58,438 bases of DNA. It comes from Rhodobacter sp. (lineage in GTDB: Bacteria > Pseudomonadota > Alphaproteobacteria > Rhodobacterales > Rhodobacteraceae). The notes beneath the pieces are model-generated. The model saw nothing but the letters and a program-made list of their open reading frames with translations, was not told the origin of the DNA and ran no database searches. Made by a program: the position numbers and the translations under genes. Location: positions 1 to 58,438 of the forward strand of contig JASJDP010000033.1 of assembly GCA_030065095.1 (NCBI GenBank), written 5' to 3'. This document shows positions 24,565 through 33,231 of this stretch, in pieces. Every line of letters begins with the position of its first letter. Within the stretch, counting starts at the first letter, position 1.

Positions 24565-25962
24565 TCACGCCACTTCCCCCGTCTCCCTCGCCGCCAGTTC
24601 GTCCCGCCGCCAGATGCCCAGCACGAGCCGCTTGAAAGCGGCATAGGTCTCGTCGAAGGCCTCGCGCCCGCGCACATAGGTCTCGCGGTTGAAATCGCGA
24701 TAATCCGCCTCGTAGATACCCTGCACCTGTTCGCCTGCCTGGCCGATCAGCGCGGTGAAATCCTGGCGGTGGGGACTGAGCGTGCGGCCGAGATAGGCCT
24801 GCATCAGCGCGGCCAGCTCGGCCTGCTGGCTGCCGTCGTAGCGGGTCAGCACGGCGCGCACGGCATCCCATTCGAACGCCATCTCGGGCCGGCCCAGGGC
24901 CCGCGCGGCGGTGTTTTCGCCCTCTTCGATCGACCGGAAGGTCGAATGCAGCATGTCGAAGAAGCGGCCCGTCGAGTCGAATTCGAGGAAGGAGGCCCCA
25001 AGCGGCACCAGCAGGATATCGGCCGCCGCCAGCCCGTTGATCGTCAGATAGCCCAGGGCAGGGGGGGTATCGAGGAAGATCAGATCGTACTGGTCGAGCA
25101 CCCCGTCCTCGGCCAGACGGTCGGTCAGCGCGTCCCAGAGCTTCCAGGAGCGGGCGGCCATGCGCCAGACGGGGATCTGGAACTCGGCCCAGTAGAGGTT
25201 CAGCTGCGCGCCGATCAGGTCGATATTGGGCCAGTGGGTGGACTGGATAACGTCCCCCGAGGTGAGCGACAGGGCCTCGGACAGAGTCTCGTCCAGCGGA
25301 ATCGGCGCCTCGCCCCGGTCGAGGCGGCCCTGGTTGTCCCGGCGCAGGTGCTCGGCATAGTGCCGCGCCAGCAGCGGAAAGACGGTCTGCCATTCATCGG
25401 CCACCTGGCCGCCGAAGATCGAGGTCATCGACCCCTGGCTGTCGAGATCGACGACCAGCACCTTGTAGCCGTCGAGCGCGGCGGACATCGCCAGATGCGC
25501 GCAGGTCGAGGTCTTGCCGACACCGCCCTTGAAATTGGCGACCGCCACCAGCTTGGCGGGCAGCCCCTTTGGCCGGTATGGCGCATATTCCTTGGCCTTC
25601 GACCCCTCGGTGGCGAAATGGGCGCGTAAGGCAAGCACCTCGTCGAACGTGAACCATTTCGCGCCGCCCTCGGTTTCGCTGCGGCCCTGGGGCAGGTTGG
25701 GGTTCGCCTTCAGAACGCGGCGGAAATGCGGGGGGGCCACGGGGATCAGGTATTTGGTGATCTCCCAGGTGGAGAACAGCCGCAGCGTTTTCCTGCCGTC
25801 CTCTTGCAGCCCGCGGCTGGCCAGATCCTCGCGTCCGCGGGCGCAGGCCTGCGCGATGGCGGCGAAATCGCCGCTGCCGGTGGTCTGCCCGAGTTCGGAC
25901 AGGGCCCGGTCGGGATTGATGTTGAAATAGGGGGGGCGTTCATGCCCGATGGAAACTGCCAT
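24565..25962 (-). CDS. parA: ParA-family partition ATPase
   Basis: A 465-residue, type Ia ParA. The first 110 residues carry an HTH-like DNA-binding segment (TLRLFSTWEITKYLIPVAPP) used for autorepression. NFKGGVGKTS (Walker A, about 145-152) with the deviant-Walker Lys, VLVVDLDSQGSMT (Walker A') and YDLIFLDTPPALGYLTINGL (Walker B) follow. The long C-terminus is as in plasmid ParA/RepA-type proteins. ATG 25962 with AAAGG nine bases upstream is preferred over TTG 25992. It is divergent from the rep gene, with the origin region between, and is first in a parA-parB operon. Confidence 0.93.
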   Translation of the reverse strand: MAVSIGHERPPYFNINPDRALSELGQTTGSGDFAAIAQACARGREDLASRGLQEDGRKTLRLFSTWEITKYLIPVAPPHFRRVLKANPNLPQGRSETEGGAKWFTFDEVLALRAHFATEGSKAKEYAPYRPKGLPAKLVAVANFKGGVGKTSTCAHLAMSAALDGYKVLVVDLDSQGSMTSIFGGQVADEWQTVFPLLARHYAEHLRRDNQGRLDRGEAPIPLDETLSEALSLTSGDVIQSTHWPNIDLIGAQLNLYWAEFQIPVWRMAARSWKLWDALTDRLAEDGVLDQYDLIFLDTPPALGYLTINGLAAADILLVPLGASFLEFDSTGRFFDMLHSTFRSIEEGENTAARALGRPEMAFEWDAVRAVLTRYDGSQQAELAALMQAYLGRTLSPHRQDFTALIGQAGEQVQGIYEADYRDFNRETYVRGREAFDETYAAFKRLVLGIWRRDELAARETGEVA

Positions 25963-26249
25963 GGTTTGCGGCCTTTGCTCGATATTCCACAAGATCTGCT
26001 ATGAACGGCCGATCATGTGCGCCCTTTTTGCCCATATACCGAAAAACCCGGCATGTGGAAAGAAAATACGCATCAAATTGCGATTTTCTAAGCAGAATCA
26101 GGCTTGTGGGCGGCCATAAGGCAGGCTGCGGGGCGTTCCGAAAAAAAATCTGTCGGTTAGAATCCTGTTATCTTTTTGTTACGGCTTTCCGCGTTGGCAG
26201 CAAATCCCTTTGTTTTGAAGCAAGTGCGCGGGATCTTCCGGGGCAGGGC

Positions 26250-26310
26250 GACTCCGAACCCACGAAAAGCCGACTCCGGTCCCACGAACGGACGACTCCG
26301 ATCCCACGAA
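26250..26310 (+). repeat. Three Rep-binding iterons
   Basis: Three direct 17-mers with consensus GACTCCGNNCCCACGAA lie at 26250-26266, 26272-26288 and 26294-26310. They start exactly 22 bp apart, about two helical turns, so Rep would bind all on one face. They differ only at the two N positions (AA, GT, AT). Confidence 0.88.
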
Positions 26311-26330
26311 GCCCGGGCTGGACAGAGGCT

Positions 26331-26339
26331 TGTGGATAA
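26331..26339 (-). promoter_or_regulatory. DnaA box
   Basis: TGTGGATAA is the exact complement of the consensus DnaA box TTATCCACA. It lies 20 bp after the last iteron and 66 bp before the rep start. Confidence 0.75.
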
Positions 26340-26405
26340 CTTTAGCTGGCGTCAACGAAACCACGATAGCGAGTCGGCCGGAAGAACTGGCCGCAAGGGG
26401 GCGGA

Positions 26406-27404
26406 TTGAGCGGGGCAGGGGCATTGTTGCCGGACCGGCACCCCACGGGCGATTTCTTCGTCTGCGATCTTCTTGCGGCGCTGCCCAAGGGCGATCTGGC
26501 GACAATGGAGCATCCGGTGTTCTCATTGTCGACGCGGCCCGACCGCAAGGTGCTGTCTTACGCCCATAACGGTGTGACGCTGGAAATCACCCCCTCGGTC
26601 AAGGGCCGGGCGACGATCCACGACAAGGATATCCTGATCTATTGCATCAGCCAGCTGATGGCGGCGCTGAATGCCGGGCGCGCGGTCAGCCGGACGCTGC
26701 AGCTGAAGGCGCACGACCTGCTGGTGGCCACCAACCGCGAGACCAGCGGCGATGCCTACCGGCGCCTGCGCGAGGCGTTCGAGCGGCTGGCGGGCACACG
26801 GATCACCACCAATATCGTCACCGGCGAGGACGAGGTCACGACCGGCTTCGGGCTGATCGAGGGCTGGGAGATCGTGCGCAAGACCCGTGGCGGACGGATG
26901 GTGTCGGTGGCGGTCACGCTCAGCGACTGGCTGTACCAGGCCGTGCTGAGAAAATCGGTTTTGACCTTGAACAGAGACTATTTCCGCCTGCGCAAACCGC
27001 TGGAGCGGCGGATCTACGAGCTCTGCCGCAAGCATTGCGGGCGGCAGCCGTCCTGGCGGGTCTCGGTCGAAACGCTGTGCAAGAAATCCGGCTCCGGCAG
27101 CCCCCGCCGGGTGTTCCGCGCGATGCTGCGCGCGATGATCGCGGCCGATCATCTGCCCGACTACCGGCTGGAGGAGGAACCGGGCGACATCCTGCGCGTG
27201 ACCCCGCGCGCCGCCGTCATCGAGCCCGGCGACCGGCCGAGGCTGGACCCCGAGACGCTTCGGGCCGCGCGCGCGCTGGCGCCGGGCTGGGACGTGCACG
27301 CGCTGGAATCGGACTGGGCCGCCTGGTGGGCCCGCACGGGCCGGCCAAGGCTGCGCGCGCCGGACAAGGCGTTCCTGGCCTGGGTCTCGAAGCGCATAGG
27401 TTGA
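26406..27404 (+). CDS. repA: Plasmid replication initiator, RPA/RepA family
   Basis: A 332-residue initiator. LLPDRHPTGDFFVCDLLAAL and MEHPVFSLSTRPDRKVL are the conserved N-terminus of the replication initiator protein A family found on Roseobacter-group plasmids. The central part (VTLEITPSVKGRATIHDKDI, GDAYRRLREAFERLAGTRIT, LNRDYFRLRKPLERRIYELC, and VSVETLCKKSGSG) forms the winged-helix iteron-binding region. It starts at TTG 26406 after AAGGGGG; an in-frame TTG at 26424 is an alternative, and homologues begin close to the LLPDRHP motif. It lies directly downstream of the iterons and DnaA box and is divergent from parAB. Confidence 0.92.
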   Translation: MSGAGALLPDRHPTGDFFVCDLLAALPKGDLATMEHPVFSLSTRPDRKVLSYAHNGVTLEITPSVKGRATIHDKDILIYCISQLMAALNAGRAVSRTLQLKAHDLLVATNRETSGDAYRRLREAFERLAGTRITTNIVTGEDEVTTGFGLIEGWEIVRKTRGGRMVSVAVTLSDWLYQAVLRKSVLTLNRDYFRLRKPLERRIYELCRKHCGRQPSWRVSVETLCKKSGSGSPRRVFRAMLRAMIAADHLPDYRLEEEPGDILRVTPRAAVIEPGDRPRLDPETLRAARALAPGWDVHALESDWAAWWARTGRPRLRAPDKAFLAWVSKRIG

Positions 27405-27729
27405 AACCTGCTCCGGCCCTGTGCCCCTTGCCGTGAAAAGGCGGCCTTGCGGGGCGAAACCGGCCCGCTGTCGTTGATTATTCGGGACCGGCGGGTATGA
27501 TCGGGTTCGTATTTTGTGATCGGAAGTCCGTTGGGCGACACGCGCCGCCCCGGGTCTTTGGTAACCAGGAAAAGCCCAATTGAGACCGAGACCATTCGCA
27601 TGCCCGCACCCGGCCCCTTTCGAGACGTCCCGCCCGCATCCTGCCCGGTGACGGGGCCGAGAAAAACAACCGGCCCGTCCGCTGGACGCGCCGCCTGACG
27701 ACACCACCCAACAGAGAGGACCCAAGGGG
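27405..27729. other. Intergenic region with long leader of the first secreted repeat protein
   Basis: 325 bp without a gene between rep and the first repeat protein. It contains one good promoter (see 27474-27501), which would give an unusually long leader of about 220 nt. I found no terminator for rep and no recognisable riboswitch or small-RNA structure, though such an element could be present in the leader. Confidence 0.5.
27474..27501 (+). promoter_or_regulatory. Candidate promoter of the secreted repeat proteins
   Basis: TTGATT (27474-27479) and TATGAT (27496-27501) are separated by 16 nt. The -10 matches consensus at five of six bases. This is one of the better sigma-70-like promoters in the window. 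Confidence 0.45.
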
Positions 27730-28680
27730 ATGACACCCATGAAAACCCGCCTTCACACCGCCGGCCTGACGCTGGCCGCCGGCGCCCTGACGCTGGCCGG
27801 CACGATGGCCAGCGCCGACCAGGTGTTCAACGACGACGTGATCATCACCTTCAGCGCCTGTATCGGCAACGACTGCGTCAACGGCGAGTCGTTCGGCTTC
27901 GACACGCTGCGGCTGAAGGAAAACAACCTGCGCATCAAGTTCCAGGACACCTCGACCAGCGCGTCGTTCCCGTCGAACGACTGGCAGATCACCGCCAACG
28001 AATCGGACAATGGCGGCGAAAACCGCTTCTCGGTCGACGATATCACCGGCGGCCGCACGCCGTTCACCATCCGCGCCGGCGCGCCGAACCATTCGCTCTA
28101 TGTCGACGCCCAGGGCGATGTCGGCATCAACAAGAAGGACGCGGTGGTCGAGCTGCACATCGTCGACGGCGATTCGCCCACCATACGCCTGGAACAGGAC
28201 GGCAGTTCCGGCTTCACCCCGCAGACCTGGGACCTGGCCGGCAACGAGGCCAACTTCTTCGTCCGCGACGTCACCAACGGCTCGCAGCTGCCGTTCAAGA
28301 TCAAGCCGGGCGCCGACAGCAACTCGCTGTTTATCGCCGCCAACAACGATGTCGGCATCGGCACCGATTCACCGACCGAGGACCTGCACGTCAAGAACGC
28401 CTCGGAACCCTCGCTCCGGGTCGAGGACACCGGCGGGTCGGTCGTGCAGATCGATTCCGAGGCCGGCGGCGACACCGTGCCGCGGGTTCTGTTCAGCAAC
28501 ACCACGGCGGGCACCGAGTGGGAAATCGCCGCCTCGGATTCCGACACCTTCCGGATCAGCCGCATCGGCACCGGGGTCGGTGAATTCCGTGTGGATGCGA
28601 CCGGCGGTGTGTTCATCTCGGGCCTGGTGAACTGTACGAGCCTGTCGACCAATGCCTCCGGCAAGCTGATCTGCAATTGA
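27730..28680 (+). CDS. Secreted beta-rich repeat protein A (tail-fibre-like modules)
   Basis: A 316-residue protein with a Sec signal peptide (KTRLHTAGLTLAAGALTLAG, cut near MASA). The mature part has one disulfide-capable motif (CIGNDCVNGE) and then three modules of roughly 70 residues. The first two each contain W-x-ITANES or W-DLAGNEA, a D-x-T-x-G-x-x-PF-x-I strand pair and a GDVGI/NDVGIGT turn; the third ends in EFRVDATGG. VGIGT-P-x-x-x-LHV motifs are typical of trimeric tail-fibre and other surface beta proteins. It may be an exported matrix or adhesin component. It is followed by a strong terminator and a paralogue. ATG 27739 is an alternative start. Confidence 0.78.
   Translation: MTPMKTRLHTAGLTLAAGALTLAGTMASADQVFNDDVIITFSACIGNDCVNGESFGFDTLRLKENNLRIKFQDTSTSASFPSNDWQITANESDNGGENRFSVDDITGGRTPFTIRAGAPNHSLYVDAQGDVGINKKDAVVELHIVDGDSPTIRLEQDGSSGFTPQTWDLAGNEANFFVRDVTNGSQLPFKIKPGADSNSLFIAANNDVGIGTDSPTEDLHVKNASEPSLRVEDTGGSVVQIDSEAGGDTVPRVLFSNTTAGTEWEIAASDSDTFRISRIGTGVGEFRVDATGGVFISGLVNCTSLSTNASGKLICN
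28446..28600 (+). repeat. Near-identical DNA segment shared with the paralogue (copy 1)
   Basis: The 3' third of this gene is nearly identical at the nucleotide level to 29626-29780 of the next gene, with only about a dozen differences seen by eye over 155 bp. The 5' parts differ much more. This suggests recent gene conversion. Confidence 0.75.
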
Positions 28681-28727
28681 TTTGCCCCGCGCGCGGGGCC
28701 TGCGCGCGGTAGCTCTGCCATCGGCGG

Positions 28728-28751
28728 CGGGCGCCTTCGGGCGCCCGTTTT
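28728..28751 (+). terminator. Intrinsic terminator with UUCG loop
   Basis: CGGGCGCC (28728-28735), loop TTCG, GGCGCCCG (28740-28747), then TTTT. A textbook strong terminator, 48 bp after repeat protein A, so the paralogue needs its own promoter. Confidence 0.88.
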
Positions 28752-28819
28752 CGTTCGGCGAACCCTGGCCGGAACCGCGGGGCCGGAATTCCACCGTTCC
28801 TGAAACACCGGCTTTTCGC

Positions 28820-28825
28820 TATACT
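28820..28825 (+). promoter_or_regulatory. Candidate -10 element of repeat protein B
   Basis: TATACT lies about 88 nt before the ATG at 28914. The -35 at 17 nt spacing (TTCCTG) is poor. Its position between the upstream terminator and the gene supports a promoter here. Confidence 0.3.
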
Positions 28826-28913
28826 GCTGCCATAACGCGCTTACACATTTCCCGTGTGCCCGGGAATTAACTTGGGCATGCACGTAAGGTTTCAACCAGA
28901 GGGGTACACGCTC

Positions 28914-29867
28914 ATGACCTACCGGACCGTCCTGAAATCGACAGCACTGGCGGCCGTCCTGTCCACCGCTTCGGCGTTTTCCGCCCAGGCGGTGTTCTTC
29001 CATATCGGCAGCGGCTCGATCGACGGCTCGCTGTGTGTCGGCAACGACTGCGTATCGTCCGAGGCGTTCGGCTTCGACACGGTACGGCTGAAGGAAAACA
29101 ACCTTCGGCTGCACTTCGACGACACCTCGGTCGCCGCGGCCTTCCCGCCGAACGACTGGCGGCTCTATGCCAATGATTCGGCCAATGGCGGGTCGAGCTA
29201 TTTCGGCATCGAGGATGCCACCGCGGGCCGGTTCGTGTTCCGGGTCTTCGCCGGGGCGCGGTCGAACGCGCTGACCGTCGACAGCCAGGGCGATCTGGGC
29301 CTCGGCACCACGACGCCGGCGACGGATATCGACATCAAGATCGGCGACACGCCGACGGTGCGCCTGCAGCAGGACGGCACCAGCGGCTTTACCCCGCAGA
29401 CCTGGGACGTGGCCGGCAACGAGGCCGGGTTCTTCATCCGCGACGCCACCTCCGGCTCGACCCTGCCGTTCCGGATCATCACCGGCGGCGCGCCCAGCCA
29501 GAGCCTCGTGATCGGCGACGAGGGCGATATCAGCATGGGCGCCGGGACCAACCCGGACGAGAAACTGCACATCGAAAGCTCCTCGGAGCCCTCGATCAAG
29601 CTCGAGGACACCGGCGGTTCGATCGTTCAGATCGATTCCGAAGCCGGCGGCGACACCGTGCCGCGGGTGTTGTTCAATAACGCCACGGCGGGGACCGAGT
29701 GGGAAATCGCCGCCTCGGATACCGACACCTTCCGGATCAGCCGCATCGGCACCGGGGTCGGTGAATTCCGTGTGGACGCCTCGGGCAACATCTTCTCGTC
29801 GAGCCTGATCAACTGCTCCAACGGCATCATCAGCAACGCAAGCGGCCGCCTGGAATGCGCGCCCTAG
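28914..29867 (+). CDS. Secreted beta-rich repeat protein B (paralogue of A)
   Basis: A 317-residue paralogue of the preceding protein with its own signal peptide (YRTVLKSTALAAVLSTASAF, cut near AQA). It keeps every landmark: CVGNDCVSSEAFGFDT, RLKENNLR, NDWRLYANDS, GFTPQTWDVAGNEAGFFIRD, GDLGLGTTTP, WEIAASDTDTFRISRIGTGV. ATG 28914 has AGAGGGG nine bases upstream; an in-frame upstream start at 28854 would spoil the signal peptide. The two copies may form hetero-oligomers or differ in ligand. No membrane anchor or RTX repeat is visible, so it is predicted to reach the periplasm or medium through Sec. Confidence 0.78.
   Translation: MTYRTVLKSTALAAVLSTASAFSAQAVFFHIGSGSIDGSLCVGNDCVSSEAFGFDTVRLKENNLRLHFDDTSVAAAFPPNDWRLYANDSANGGSSYFGIEDATAGRFVFRVFAGARSNALTVDSQGDLGLGTTTPATDIDIKIGDTPTVRLQQDGTSGFTPQTWDVAGNEAGFFIRDATSGSTLPFRIITGGAPSQSLVIGDEGDISMGAGTNPDEKLHIESSSEPSIKLEDTGGSIVQIDSEAGGDTVPRVLFNNATAGTEWEIAASDTDTFRISRIGTGVGEFRVDASGNIFSSSLINCSNGIISNASGRLECAP
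29626..29780 (+). repeat. Near-identical DNA segment shared with the paralogue (copy 2)
   Basis: This pairs with 28446-28600. It encodes the third module (QIDSEAGGDTVPRVLF and WEIAASD-x-DTFRISRIG). Confidence 0.75.
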
Positions 29868-29910
29868 GCGGGCGCTGACCGGACACGCCGGTCCATCCGC
29901 GTTCTTCTTC

Positions 29911-29935
29911 ATGGCCCCGGCACGCCCGGGGCCAT
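29911..29935 (+). terminator. Hairpin after repeat protein B
   Basis: ATGGCCCCGG (29911-29920), loop CACGC, CCGGGGCCAT (29926-29935), a perfect 10-bp stem between repeat protein B and manC. No T-run follows, but its position and stability suggest a transcription stop. Confidence 0.6.
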
Positions 29936-30043
29936 GTCGTCTGTCGGGCGATGGCGCAACAGGCCCGCCGTGGTGCATTTTTCGCGTTTCAATCCCGCAC
30001 CGTCTTGGTCTAACAAGCGATGGATCAGACGAGGCTCGACGCG

Positions 30044-31462
30044 ATGATTACACCCATACTTCTCGCCGGGGGCTCCGGCACCCGGCTTTGGCCCCTGTCT
30101 CGCAAGTCCTACCCCAAACAGTTCGTGCCGTTGATCGGGCCGCAAAGCCTGTTTCAGGCATCCGCGCAACGGCTGTCGGGCGAAGGCTATGCAGCCCCGG
30201 TCGTGCTGACCGGGGACCGGTTCCGGTTCATTGCCGCCGAGCAACTCGCCGAGGTGGGGATCGATCCCGGTGCGATCCTGCTGGAACCGGAAGGACGCAA
30301 CACCGCGCCGGCGGTGCTGGCCGCGGCCCTGTGGCTCGCCAAATCCGATCCCGAGGCGCTGATGCTGGTGGCGCCGTCCGACCATGTGATTCCGGACGCC
30401 GAAGCGTTCGGCGCGGCGATCGCCACGGGCGCCGAGGCGGCGCGTGCCGGGCAGCTGGTGACCTTTGGCATCACGCCGACCCGGCCGGAAACCGGCTATG
30501 GCTGGCTCGAGCTTGCGGCGGCGCCGGATGGCCGGGGCGGGGCAATGCCGCTGACCCGTTTCGTCGAAAAACCCGACGCGGCCCGTGCTGCCGAGATGTT
30601 GTCCGCCGGCAGCTATCTGTGGAATTCGGGCATTTTCCTCTTCCGCGCCGCCACGCTTTGCGCAGCGGTCGAGGCACATGCGCCGGGGCTGCTGGGGCCC
30701 GTGACGCGTTCGGTGGAAGAAGGGCGGCCCGATCTGGGCTTTTTGCGCCTGGCGCCGGAGCCCTGGGCCGAGGCGGAAGACATCTCGATCGATTACGCGG
30801 TGATGGAGCGGGCCGACAACCTGTCGGCGGTGCCCTATTCCGGGGGCTGGTCGGATCTTGGCGGATGGGATGCGGTTTGCCAGGAGATGACCCCGGACGA
30901 AGACGGGGTTGCCGCCACCGGGGCCGCCACCGCCATTGACTGCCAGGACACATTGCTGCGCGCAGAGGATCCGCGCCAGGAACTCGTGGGCCTGGGGCTG
31001 AAGAACATCGTCGCCGTGGCGATGCCCGATGCGGTCCTGGTGGCCGACATGTCCCAGGCGCAGGACGTCAAGCGCGCGGTCGCCGCGCTGAAGGCCAAGG
31101 GCGCGGTGCAGGCCGAGCAGTTGAACCGCGACTACCGGCCCTGGGGCTGGTACGAAAGCCTGGTGATGGGGGCGCGTTTTCAGGTCAAGCGTATCGTGGT
31201 GACCCCCGGGGCGGCGCTGTCGCTGCAGTCGCACCATCACCGGTCCGAGCACTGGATCGTGGTGGAGGGCACGGCGAAGGTCACCGTCGATGACGAGGTG
31301 CGGCTGGTGACCGAGAATCAGTCGATCTACATACCGCTTGGCGCGGTGCATCGGATGGAGAACCCCGGCAAGGTGCCGATGGTGCTGATCGAGGTGCAGA
31401 CCGGCAGCTATCTGGGCGAAGACGACATCATCCGCTACGAGGACGTCTATGCGCGCGATTAG
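30044..31462 (+). CDS. manC: Mannose-1-phosphate guanylyltransferase / mannose-6-phosphate isomerase
   Basis: About 472 residues, the usual bifunctional length (AlgA/ManC/CpsB). The N-terminal nucleotidyltransferase has LLAGGSGTRLWPLSRKSYPK (about 7-26) and FVEKPD. The C-terminal cupin has LQSHHHRSEHWIVVEGTAKV, the metal-binding phosphomannose isomerase motif. It makes GDP-mannose, precursor of GDP-fucose. ATG 30044 has GACGAGG about nine bases upstream; the earlier ATG 30020 lacks a ribosome-binding site. It begins the plus-strand block of sugar-precursor genes, 162 bp before rmlC. Phosphomannomutase is missing here. Confidence 0.94.
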   Translation: MITPILLAGGSGTRLWPLSRKSYPKQFVPLIGPQSLFQASAQRLSGEGYAAPVVLTGDRFRFIAAEQLAEVGIDPGAILLEPEGRNTAPAVLAAALWLAKSDPEALMLVAPSDHVIPDAEAFGAAIATGAEAARAGQLVTFGITPTRPETGYGWLELAAAPDGRGGAMPLTRFVEKPDAARAAEMLSAGSYLWNSGIFLFRAATLCAAVEAHAPGLLGPVTRSVEEGRPDLGFLRLAPEPWAEAEDISIDYAVMERADNLSAVPYSGGWSDLGGWDAVCQEMTPDEDGVAATGAATAIDCQDTLLRAEDPRQELVGLGLKNIVAVAMPDAVLVADMSQAQDVKRAVAALKAKGAVQAEQLNRDYRPWGWYESLVMGARFQVKRIVVTPGAALSLQSHHHRSEHWIVVEGTAKVTVDDEVRLVTENQSIYIPLGAVHRMENPGKVPMVLIEVQTGSYLGEDDIIRYEDVYARD

Positions 31463-31624
31463 AGCCTGTTGCGCCTGCCGGTCAGGCCGGGCGCCGTCCT
31501 CGAGGGCGTGACGGGCGGGGTTCCAGGCCAGGGCGGCGTCCTGTAGAGGGCTTCGGGGAAGAATGCCCCGATCTCCGGAACATGTTGGCGGCGCGCGGGC
31601 ACAGACCGCCAGGGACGTGAAAAA

Positions 31625-32194
31625 GTGCAGATTGAAGAGACGGATATTCCCGAGGTCAAGATTCTGACGCCGCGGCGGTTCGGCGACGCGCGCGGGTTCT
31701 TTTCCGAAACCTGGAACAAGGCGCGCATGGCCGCGGCGGGGCTCGACTATGACTTCGTGCAGGACAATCATTCGGTTTCGGCGCGGGCGGGCACCGTGCG
31801 GGGGCTGCATTTCCAGCGCCCGCCGCATGCGCAAGGCAAGCTGGTGCGCTGCGGCCGCGGCCGGCTGTTCGACGTTGCGGTCGATATCCGCGCAGGCTCT
31901 CCCACCCATGGCCGGTGGGTCGGGGTGGAGCTGAGCTTCGAGAATGGCAGGCAGCTGATGATCCCCGAGGGCTTTCTGCATGGCTTCGTCACCCGCGAGC
32001 CCGATACCGAGATCGTCTATAAATGCACCGATTACTACGATCCGGACTGCGATGGCGCGGTGCGCTATGACGACCCGGCCATCGGCATCGATTGGGGCCT
32101 GGACGGGCGCGCGCCGGTGCTGAGCGAAAAGGATGCCAATGCGCCGCTTTTGGCAGAGTTAGGGACTGTTTTCACCTTTGAGGCCGCGCCGTGA
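31625..32194 (+). CDS. rmlC: dTDP-4-dehydrorhamnose 3,5-epimerase
   Basis: A 189-residue cupin-type epimerase, third step of dTDP-L-rhamnose synthesis. The cluster [29 protein letters not shown] (catalytic His in GLHFQ) and [10 protein letters not shown], with a later [11 protein letters not shown] and YKCTDYYDP, is diagnostic. The start is GTG at 31625. It is first in the rmlC-B-D-A block; its stop overlaps the GTG of rmlB by 4 bp. Confidence 0.96.
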   Translation: MQIEETDIPEVKILTPRRFGDARGFFSETWNKARMAAAGLDYDFVQDNHSVSARAGTVRGLHFQRPPHAQGKLVRCGRGRLFDVAVDIRAGSPTHGRWVGVELSFENGRQLMIPEGFLHGFVTREPDTEIVYKCTDYYDPDCDGAVRYDDPAIGIDWGLDGRAPVLSEKDANAPLLAELGTVFTFEAAP

Positions 32195-33231
32195 AACTGC
32201 TGGTCACAGGCGGCGCCGGGTTCATCGGTTCGGCGGTGGTGCGGCTGGCGGTGGCGCGCGGGCATGCGGTGGTCAATCTCGACGCGCTGACCTATGCCGC
32301 CTGCCTGGACAACGTCGCTGCCGTGTCGGGCAGCCCGGCCTATGCGTTCGAGCAGGCCGATATCCGCGACCGCGCGGCGCTGGACCGGATATTCCGTGAT
32401 CACAAACCCGACGCGGTGATGCACCTGGCCGCCGAATCCCATGTCGACCGGTCGATCGACGGGCCCGGCGATTTCATCGAGACCAACGTCACCGGCACCT
32501 ATAACCTGCTGGAGGCGGCGCGCGGCTACTGGATGGGGCAGGGCAGACCGCAAAAGTTCCGGTTTCACCACATCTCGACCGACGAGGTCTATGGCTCGCT
32601 GGGACCGGAGGGCAGGTTCACCGAAGACACGGCCTATGCGCCGAATTCTCCCTATTCCGCCAGCAAGGCCGCCAGCGACCACCTGGTGCGCGCCTGGCAC
32701 AAGACCTACGGCCTGCCGGTTGTGACGAGCAATTGCTCGAACAATTACGGCCCCTATCACTTTCCCGAAAAGCTGATCCCGGTGGTGATTCTGAACGCGC
32801 TCGCCGGCAAGCCGATCCCGGTCTACGGGAAAGGCGAGAATGTGCGTGACTGGCTTTATGTCGAGGATCACGCCGATGCGCTGCTGACGGTGCTGGGGAA
32901 GGGGCGCGTGGGTCGCAGCTATAATATCGGCGGCGGGAACGAGGCGAGAAACATCGACATCGTGCGGACGATCTGCACGATCCTCGATGGAAAACGGCCC
33001 GGAAACAGACCCTATGCCGAGCAGATCCGCTTTGTCGCCGACCGGCCGGGGCATGATCTGCGTTATGCCATCGATCCCACCCGCATTCGGGAAGAACTTG
33101 CCTGGCGGCCCTCGGTGACGCTGGACGAGGGGCTGGAAAAGACCGTGCAGTGGTATCTGGACAACGAGGCCTGGTGGCGCGCGTTGCAGGATCGCCATGG
33201 CGTCGGCGAGCGCTTGGGCGAGCTGTCGTGA
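32191..33231 (+). CDS. rmlB: dTDP-glucose 4,6-dehydratase
   Basis: A 346-residue extended SDR, second step of dTDP-L-rhamnose synthesis. [19 protein letters not shown] binds [32 protein letters not shown] (catalytic Thr-Asp-Glu) and [15 protein letters not shown] (Tyr-x3-Lys) are hallmarks, as are [17 protein letters not shown] and [11 protein letters not shown]. The start is GTG at 32191, overlapping the rmlC stop by 4 bp; the stop overlaps the rmlD start in the same way. Confidence 0.97.
   Translation: MKLLVTGGAGFIGSAVVRLAVARGHAVVNLDALTYAACLDNVAAVSGSPAYAFEQADIRDRAALDRIFRDHKPDAVMHLAAESHVDRSIDGPGDFIETNVTGTYNLLEAARGYWMGQGRPQKFRFHHISTDEVYGSLGPEGRFTEDTAYAPNSPYSASKAASDHLVRAWHKTYGLPVVTSNCSNNYGPYHFPEKLIPVVILNALAGKPIPVYGKGENVRDWLYVEDHADALLTVLGKGRVGRSYNIGGGNEARNIDIVRTICTILDGKRPGNRPYAEQIRFVADRPGHDLRYAIDPTRIREELAWRPSVTLDEGLEKTVQWYLDNEAWWRALQDRHGVGERLGELS

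Larger units (their letters stand above)
25963..26405. other. Origin of replication region (oriV)
   Basis: The 443 bp between divergent parA and rep hold all expected origin elements: an AT-rich stretch with A- and T-runs around 26040-26215 that could be the unwinding element, three 22-bp-spaced iterons (26250-26310), and a perfect DnaA box (26331-26339). No other gene fits here. The arrangement matches iteron plasmids that need host DnaA. Confidence 0.75.

Noticed and set aside
28684-28699. Perfect 16-bp palindrome of C and G right after repeat protein A
   Set aside because: GC-only palindromes arise easily here and this one has no loop; the UUCG terminator 30 bp on explains the region better.
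28098-29978. A 626-codon minus-strand frame
   Set aside because: Antisense of the two secreted repeat proteins, crossing a strong terminator.
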